Below, piece after piece: positions 7,559 to 11,499 of a DNA stretch of 11,499 nt (within the stretch, counting starts at the first letter, position 1; each line of letters opens with the position of its first letter). The stretch spans positions 1 through 11,499 of the forward strand of contig CAJVPJ010001199.1 of the NCBI GenBank assembly GCA_910592205.1, written 5' to 3'. The position numbers and the translations under genes were made by a program. The stretch is from Paraglomus occultum (lineage: Eukaryota; Glomeromycota; Glomeromycetes; Paraglomerales; Paraglomeraceae). A model generated the notes under the pieces. That model saw nothing but the letters and a program-made list of their open reading frames with translations, was not told where the DNA came from and did no database searches.

Positions 7559-7987
7559 CTTTGTATTATGAGAACGAAATGAATTATGCAAATATTTGTT
7601 CCGCATAGTGGTTCGATCAGTTGATTAAAATCTAAGCTGTTGATATCTCGTTGACTGATTACGAGATAGCGATTTGTTAGTTGATTGTATGCGTTTATTA
7701 CGCTTTATTAGTACGATGAACGGTTAGGTGCATATCGTTGGTAAATAATAAAAGTCATACCGTTGTATTGTATAATGTATGTGTATATTTCCTATGTAAC
7801 CACCAAGATTTTGGTACCATTTTGAAACTAATTTGATTGTATTTTTGAAAAGAATGGTGTGGAGTTAAAGTAGTTACTGTAATAAGGTAGTTTGATGAAA
7901 GTAACGGCCACATAATCACTGTCTGAAAATACAACGTTTTACTGTACTAGTAAAATTTCGTCTTACTTATGAATTGCCCCAGGATCA
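7559..7987. other. No gene seen; two short hairpins
   Basis: TATCTCGT (7644-7651) pairs perfectly with ACGAGATA (7661-7668) around nine bases, and TTTTACT (7937-7943) pairs with AGTAAAA (7949-7955). Neither has flanking features that give it a role. No protein reading is credible here. Confidence 0.3.
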
Positions 7988-8117
7988 CCATCAAAAATTT
8001 ACGGACACATGACTGCAGTGGGTGAAATTATGGAAGCAAAATTTAATTTTTACTAAATTTATGTTAAACTCAAATCTTACATATATAAATAATCACGTGT
8101 CCGTAAATTTTTGATGG
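7988..8117. mobile_element. MITE-like inverted-repeat pair, 130 bp
   Basis: The left arm starts at 7988 (CCATCAAAAATTTACGGACA...) and the right arm ends at 8117 (...TGTCCGTAAATTTTTGATGG). The arms match perfectly over 21 bases (7988-8008 against 8097-8117) and 24 of 25 over 25 bases. The 80-base interior is AT-rich and non-coding. The size, arm length and lack of coding capacity fit a miniature inverted-repeat transposable element, and TACGGACAC next to a T run resembles Tc1/mariner ends. Flanks (GGATCA left, GAAAAA right) show no target-site duplication, so the true outer limits are uncertain; the two arms could also be facing ends of two neighbouring insertions. Confidence 0.6.
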
Positions 8118-8233
8118 GAAAAATCTTACTTATTATTATGATATTGGTCACGTGTAACAGCAAAAAAAAAACTTGCCAACTTTTTTTTACATCCTCGCAA
8201 TTATTGATGATGGACATATTCTTGCTTGAATAG

Positions 8234-8694
8234 AACGATACGCTTGTCTCAGTAAGTGTTGATAATATCATGCTATTTAACCGGTCGGATGCTGATGATA
8301 TAGATGTCGCCCCAGTCTGAGATTATGACGATAGACATGCGTAAGCCAAACGCACATATACTGATTCTAGTTGGAAAATATTATACAGAGTTTGCTAACG
8401 TCTGCCTAACAAGGATACTAACTATACAATTTTGCAAATAACTTGTGAACAGCTTATTGAACAAGTGAATTCTGTCGGGTGATGGGATGAATTTGGAAAT
8501 AAGAAGGGACGTTAAACGTAGGAAACTTTCAATGGGTCAATGTTCACATTTATGACGCATACATGAGGCATCAACAGGGGCTAATCAGTGCTCACGAGAA
8601 GAAAATGACTGTCATGGCAAATTCTCCAAACGAAACAGATGTAAAAATATTGTTCCATAGGTTATTCTTGGGGAAGAAGGGGACTAACATGTAA
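8234..8694 (+). pseudogene. Decayed ORF chain, unknown family
   Basis: Successive plus-strand open stretches in shifting frames: 8234-8317 (NDTLVSVSVDNIMLFNRSDADDIDVAPV split here, stop 8318-8320), 8304-8441 (contains PNAHILILVGKYYTEFANVC), about 8399-8479 (KDTNYTILQITCEQLIEQVN, stop 8480-8482) and 8503-8694 (QWVNVHIYDAYMRHQQGLIS then KILFHRLFLGKKG). The last is the longest, 63 codons, with its first ATG at 8563. Composition is protein-like but each piece alone is within chance for this base content, and the joins are inference. No motif or family recognised. Confidence 0.27.
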
Positions 8695-9139
8695 AACGCT
8701 TGCCAAACAGTATGTGTGTTAGCTGATACTGTCGATTAATTTACCGCTACTCGAATTTTTTAACTGCATAAAAGTTTAACGTTAGTACCATTAGACGTTA
8801 GCCAGAATGCTAAAGACTGTGATATGGCTTTTTCTAAATTGTGTTGCTAACGGATTTCTCTTACGCAGAGTATGATCCAAATGATGACATGCAGATATTT
8901 GAGGACTATAGTTTATCAGCCATTAAGCCTCCTTCTTTCTGAGCATAGTAGTTTCCTTCTCAATATTATCTGCAAAACCTACTGTCTACTTTTCCTTCTA
9001 ACGTATTAAAGCAGTCCTTGGTGTTGATAGAGGCGATCGGTTATAACTTACTTTATATCGCATGTTGTATATAATTATGAAAGAATACATCATTATTGGC
9101 ATGTGTTTTGAGGAGAGCTCTTGATTAAGTTTTCAATAG
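8695..9139. other. No firm gene; one short open stretch
   Basis: A 34-codon plus-strand stretch at 8838-8939 reads EYDPNDDMQIFEDYSLSAIK and follows TCTCTTACGCAG, which could pass for a 3' splice site. It may belong to the neighbouring ORF chain or be chance. Nothing else stands out. Confidence 0.2.
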
Positions 9140-9572
9140 AATTACTTATCAACTACTACCTATGTTGACGTGACAAAGCTGATTGCCCACGAGCGCGCAT
9201 TATACGCATCTCTTGAAAATGTTTGTCATTCTCATCGCGAATACATTATAAATGAGGATAGAAGTCGGTTAGGATAAACATCCACCTCGCAGGGTCAAAC
9301 GATCTGTGACTTAATTATAATCTCTGTTTGGCATATCGACGTATGTGATAGATAAAACGGAAAAGATCAAAGAGGAATAGCAGATTTTGTTCAGCATCGG
9401 CCAACGGAAGATTCAATGGGCATAGAAGAGTCTAAATATCGACAAACATGCTTGCTCCACTGACGAGAACGTTTCATTCCAAAATATTATTGTCATGAAC
9501 CATATTGAAAGAACTTTTTCTAAAAATGTAAAGACAATTTACAAGACAAAATCTAATAAATTTAATCGCGCT
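9140..9572 (+). pseudogene. Possible decayed helical ORF fragments
   Basis: Three plus-strand pieces: 9140-9274 (YVDVTKLIAHERALYASLEN, ending in SRLG and TAA 9275-9277), 9356-9460 in the same frame (QRGIADFVQHRPTEDSMGIE, TGA 9461-9463) and 9426-9572 in another frame (ENVSFQNIIVMNHIERTFSK, TGA 9573-9575). The first is helical and well charged. None has an ATG that would make a full protein, and lengths are within chance. They may continue the tract at 8234-8694. No family recognised. Confidence 0.22.
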
Positions 9573-9587
9573 TGAATGTCAAACATC

Positions 9588-9770
9588 TTATCCATCGTCG
9601 TTTGCTTCACTACACTCGTTGACTTGAAGCTTAACACTTTTAGTAGCTCTTTAGAGTTTCGTTGTTGTTGCTGGAATAAATGAACAATCTCTTACGTATT
9701 ATGGTGTAGTTGAATTAACTATCAGTGGCTTAACACTATCTATATCGTCAATATCACGGGCGTCTGACAT
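9588..9770 (-). pseudogene. Possible short ORF with two internal stops
   Basis: ATG 9770-9768 opens MSDARDIDDIDSVKPLIVNS; TAA codons at 9701-9699 and 9653-9651 interrupt the frame, which then runs through RATKSVKLQVNECSEANDDG to TAA 9590-9588. The acidic opening and charged tail are protein-like, but this could be chance. No family recognised. Confidence 0.18.
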
Positions 9771-10929
9771 GTTTCTTCAAACCGATAGTAATAAGTTATT
9801 GTTGGGCAATCTTAAAAATTAGATCATACCGAGTGATAGATTACCAATTGTCTCGTTTGTTCTTCGATAAGAATTACATTTAATAATCTTTGTACAGAAT
9901 AATGATACGATTGTGTGACACCGTTCCAAAAATATAAAAAGGCTAATAGGCCCTTTGGATCCAGACAAACAATATTCAGGTCCACTAACGGAATTTTTTT
10001 TGTCATGGAAAAATTGGTCACGGTTTTTCATTTTTATTTCCAGTACAGAACCAAGATATTCAGAGTTATGGGCGGTCTGCAATTCGGTTGTAATAATTAA
10101 AATAAAGACATTTTACATTTGTTGGTTACATACATAACATTATCTATTGTATTTTGCATTGAGGGAGGAGCTGGGTCTATCGCTATCGCATTTTTGTAAT
10201 CGCTCCTGCTAAAAACAGATGTAGAGTTTCCGATCCTTTCGATTCCCTTATTTTTCATATATTATATTGACTATAAATGAGTAGTCTTATTCTTGGAAAT
10301 ACACGTTTTAGTTTGACATTCCATTTACTGAAATCATTTGATATAATTTAAATTGTTGAACCACTAATTATAATCTCTATTACTATGTCTGGATCTGATC
10401 TGAGGTACTGTAGGTCCAAACTTGGACACAACAGGTCGTAATGAATTCGCATAATAGTAACAGGGTTTATAAAGTGAATCAGCTCCTTAATTCAGTTGGT
10501 CTTTCTCTTTTTCCATTTTAATCATACTCCGCAGATTCTCTATATATCATACTCATTGTGTGATTAATACTTGGTACGAGTTAACTTTCCATCAATAGAA
10601 ATACTTTGCACTTCATTGTGTGGTACTGTGGTACTAATTCTAATTCTGCGGTAAAAAAATTTACTGCGTAACGTCACATTCCGACTATGCTCCCATATTG
10701 TAGTATTAGACAATACAATGCGAATTGACATACACGTATTTTCTGTGTTTTTTTATCATTTAACACAGCCAGCCCATCTGTATCTCCCTGTTTCATATAT
10801 TTCTCACTCGCAGCATGTAACTAAAATTTACCTATCTTTTAATGCATTTCCATGCATCAAAATGATCGTTCATGGATACCGAAAAAGCGGTATCATATGG
10901 TCATCCTCTTAAGGGGTTGTCTCTACATA
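9771..10929. other. No defensible gene; several short open frames
   Basis: Overlapping frames at 9819-10137 on both strands have no motif; this stretch could be a dispersed noncoding repeat. Minus-strand ORFs with ATG exist at 10258-10097 (53 codons, contains AIDPAPPSMQN) and 10731-10564 (55 codons, contains ISTTVPHNEVQSISIDGKL), and a minus open stretch at 10820-10677 reads LHAASEKYMKQGDTDGLAVL. All are within chance length. Small structures: a 14-base palindrome GTCCAAACTTGGAC (10414-10427) and a hairpin GATACCG/CGGTATC (10875-10894). Confidence 0.3.
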
Positions 10930-11148
10930 TTATATATTGCAGCCCGTTTGCAAAGTCTGGTCTACGGTGACTTTAAAGTTCTGCAGCATTTCCTGTGAAT
11001 GCTTTAACTGCTGTCAAACCTGCACATCCGAGTTCTCAAATCAACGTTTTTTTTGATCACCCATCTTAAATCTATATTTTAAAAGTGACTTACTATATTC
11101 GTCATTTACTTCGGAGATCTGACTATAAATACCGGTGAGCTGTTCAAG
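10930..11148 (-). pseudogene. Coiled-coil ORF remnant with two TGA stops
   Basis: From 11148 the frame reads LEQLTGIYSQISEVNDEYSK and on through MGDQKKR (ATG 11064), TGA (11043-11041), FENSDVQV, TGA (11016-11014), QQLKHSQEMLQNFKVTVDQT, to TAA 10932-10930. Leu, Ile, Val and Met fall at heptad-like spacing among polar residues, as in a coiled coil, and the pattern survives both stops in one frame. Directly upstream, TGA and TAA adjoin the start of the stretch, but a neighbouring frame (KIEKDRISDKR) continues it with a one-base shift. It is antisense to the promoter region of the right-edge gene. It resembles in style, but not obviously in sequence, the coiled coil at 2561-2755. Confidence 0.35.
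11124..11131 (+). promoter_or_regulatory. TATA box of the right-edge gene
   Basis: TATAAATA, a full TATA consensus, 77 bases before the ATG at 11208. It is followed by a pyrimidine-rich leader (11165-11202, TTTTCAATTTTTGCG then TTCTTTCCCGCGTCTCT), a common arrangement in fungal promoters. Confidence 0.45.
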
Positions 11149-11207
11149 CGTTTATCAGATATCCGGTCCTTTTCAATTTTTGCGTTCTTTCCCGCGTCTC
11201 TGACAGT

Positions 11208-11499
11208 ATGTCTTACTTGACAAGAGATCAACTCAGTGAGTGGCAAGTTGATGTAATACAGCTAATTGAGGAAGAAGATGGTATTAATGCGACCAATACT
11301 ATTCCGTAGATGAATACTTGAAAACACTTAGTATTAATGCGCCAAAGAAGTTAAATGCACAAGTATCCCCTCAAGTAGACATAAATGCTCAACCTAAACG
11401 GCATTCTCTGCCTGGCTTAAATTTGCGTGAAGTCGTAAAGGAGATTGTAGTCACTGATAGGCAATTGGGTGTAACTTCGAACGACACCGACACGAAAAC
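11208..11499 (+). CDS. 5' part of an unidentified gene, frame broken by a duplication, runs off the edge
   Basis: ATG 11208 opens MSYLTRDQLSEWQVDVIQLI followed by EEEDG; the frame ends at TAG 11307-11309. A second frame from 11309 stays open to the end of the window for 63 codons and reads DEYLKTLSINAPKKLN, later KRHSLPGLNLREVVKEIVVT. Removing 11281-11309 would fuse the two as EEED-DEYLK, an excellent continuation, and the removed segment begins GT and ends TAG, but 29 bases is too short for a normal intron. The segment starts with GTATTAATGCG, repeated at 11331-11341, so a local duplication is the likelier cause. A TATA box and pyrimidine-rich leader precede the ATG. No family recognised; the opening helix and acidic run give no function. 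Confidence 0.5.
11281..11341 (+). repeat. 11-bp direct repeat flanking the frame break
   Basis: GTATTAATGCG at 11281-11291 recurs exactly at 11331-11341, 50 bases apart, both followed by a near-identical CCAA. The first copy begins the 29-base segment that breaks the reading frame of the right-edge gene, which suggests a templated slippage or repair insertion. Confidence 0.6.

Noticed and set aside
8077-8271. Minus-strand frame of 64 codons
   Set aside because: Its C-terminal part is the MITE-like right arm and its middle is a poly-pyrimidine translation; no independent support.
9819-10137. Four overlapping frames on both strands
   Set aside because: They compete for the same DNA, none has a motif, and the lengths are those expected by chance.
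10718-10912. Plus-strand ORF of 64 codons
   Set aside because: No motif, His/Ser/Ile-rich random-looking composition, no promoter, and within chance length.
10930-11064. UGA read as tryptophan, which would open the coiled-coil frame
   Set aside because: Other disrupted readings in the window are broken by TAA and TAG as well, and the kinase gene uses ordinary stops, so point-mutation decay is the simpler explanation.
11281-11309. 29-base intron with GT...TAG ends
   Set aside because: Far shorter than the 69-77 base introns seen here and too short for ordinary splicing; the direct repeat suggests a duplication instead.
1-11499. tRNA genes, rRNA genes or CRISPR-like arrays
   Set aside because: Candidate T-loop strings (for example near 2430 and 7611) lack the matching stems and A-box; no regular spaced repeats exist.

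Overview
The window reads as a piece of a eukaryotic, most likely fungal, nuclear genome. It is AT-rich, its only clear gene is interrupted by five GT-AG introns of 69-77 bases, and that gene encodes kinase domains of the tyrosine-kinase-like (TKL) style that is heavily expanded in arbuscular mycorrhizal fungi (Glomeromycotina, Rhizophagus and relatives). The lineage is an inference from kinase style and from the decayed repeats, not from a marker gene. No rRNA or tRNA gene was seen.

Layout. (1) 61-1207, minus strand: a broken gene resembling an archaeo-eukaryotic primase/replication protein with a zinc-ribbon, as carried by large DNA transposons or integrated viruses; it has several stops and frameshifts. 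(2) 1377-1692, plus: remnant of a small cysteine-rich (zinc-ribbon) ORF. (3) 1747-2090: a noncoding patch with six TGTCAC/GTGACA motifs in mixed orientation and an imperfect direct repeat. (4) 2094-3237, plus: a decayed ORF chain containing a clear coiled coil. (5) 3463-3657, minus: a short acidic ORF with one internal stop. (6) 3795-6330, minus: the main gene, six exons, encoding kinase - N-lobe remnant - kinase, with a one-base frameshift in the activation loop of the first kinase. (7) 6624-6833, minus: a small helical ORF behind a TATA-like box. (8) 6957-8117: an ORF fragment with two stops, a TTA microsatellite, a pogo/Tigger-like transposon end and a MITE-like inverted-repeat pair. (9) 8234-9770: scattered short open stretches that may be decayed genes. 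(10) 9771-10929: no gene that can be defended. (11) 10930-11148, minus: a coiled-coil remnant. (12) 11208-11499, plus: the 5' end of a gene running off the right edge, with a TATA box, and an internal duplication that breaks its frame.

Only the kinase gene, and to a lesser degree the right-edge ORF, look like candidates for working genes. The rest looks like a graveyard of mobile-element and gene fragments around a kinase paralogue. At this base composition roughly two dozen ORFs of 60 or more codons are expected by chance in 11.5 kb, so open length alone was not accepted as evidence; calls below rest on motifs, splice structure or composition, and low-confidence entries say so.
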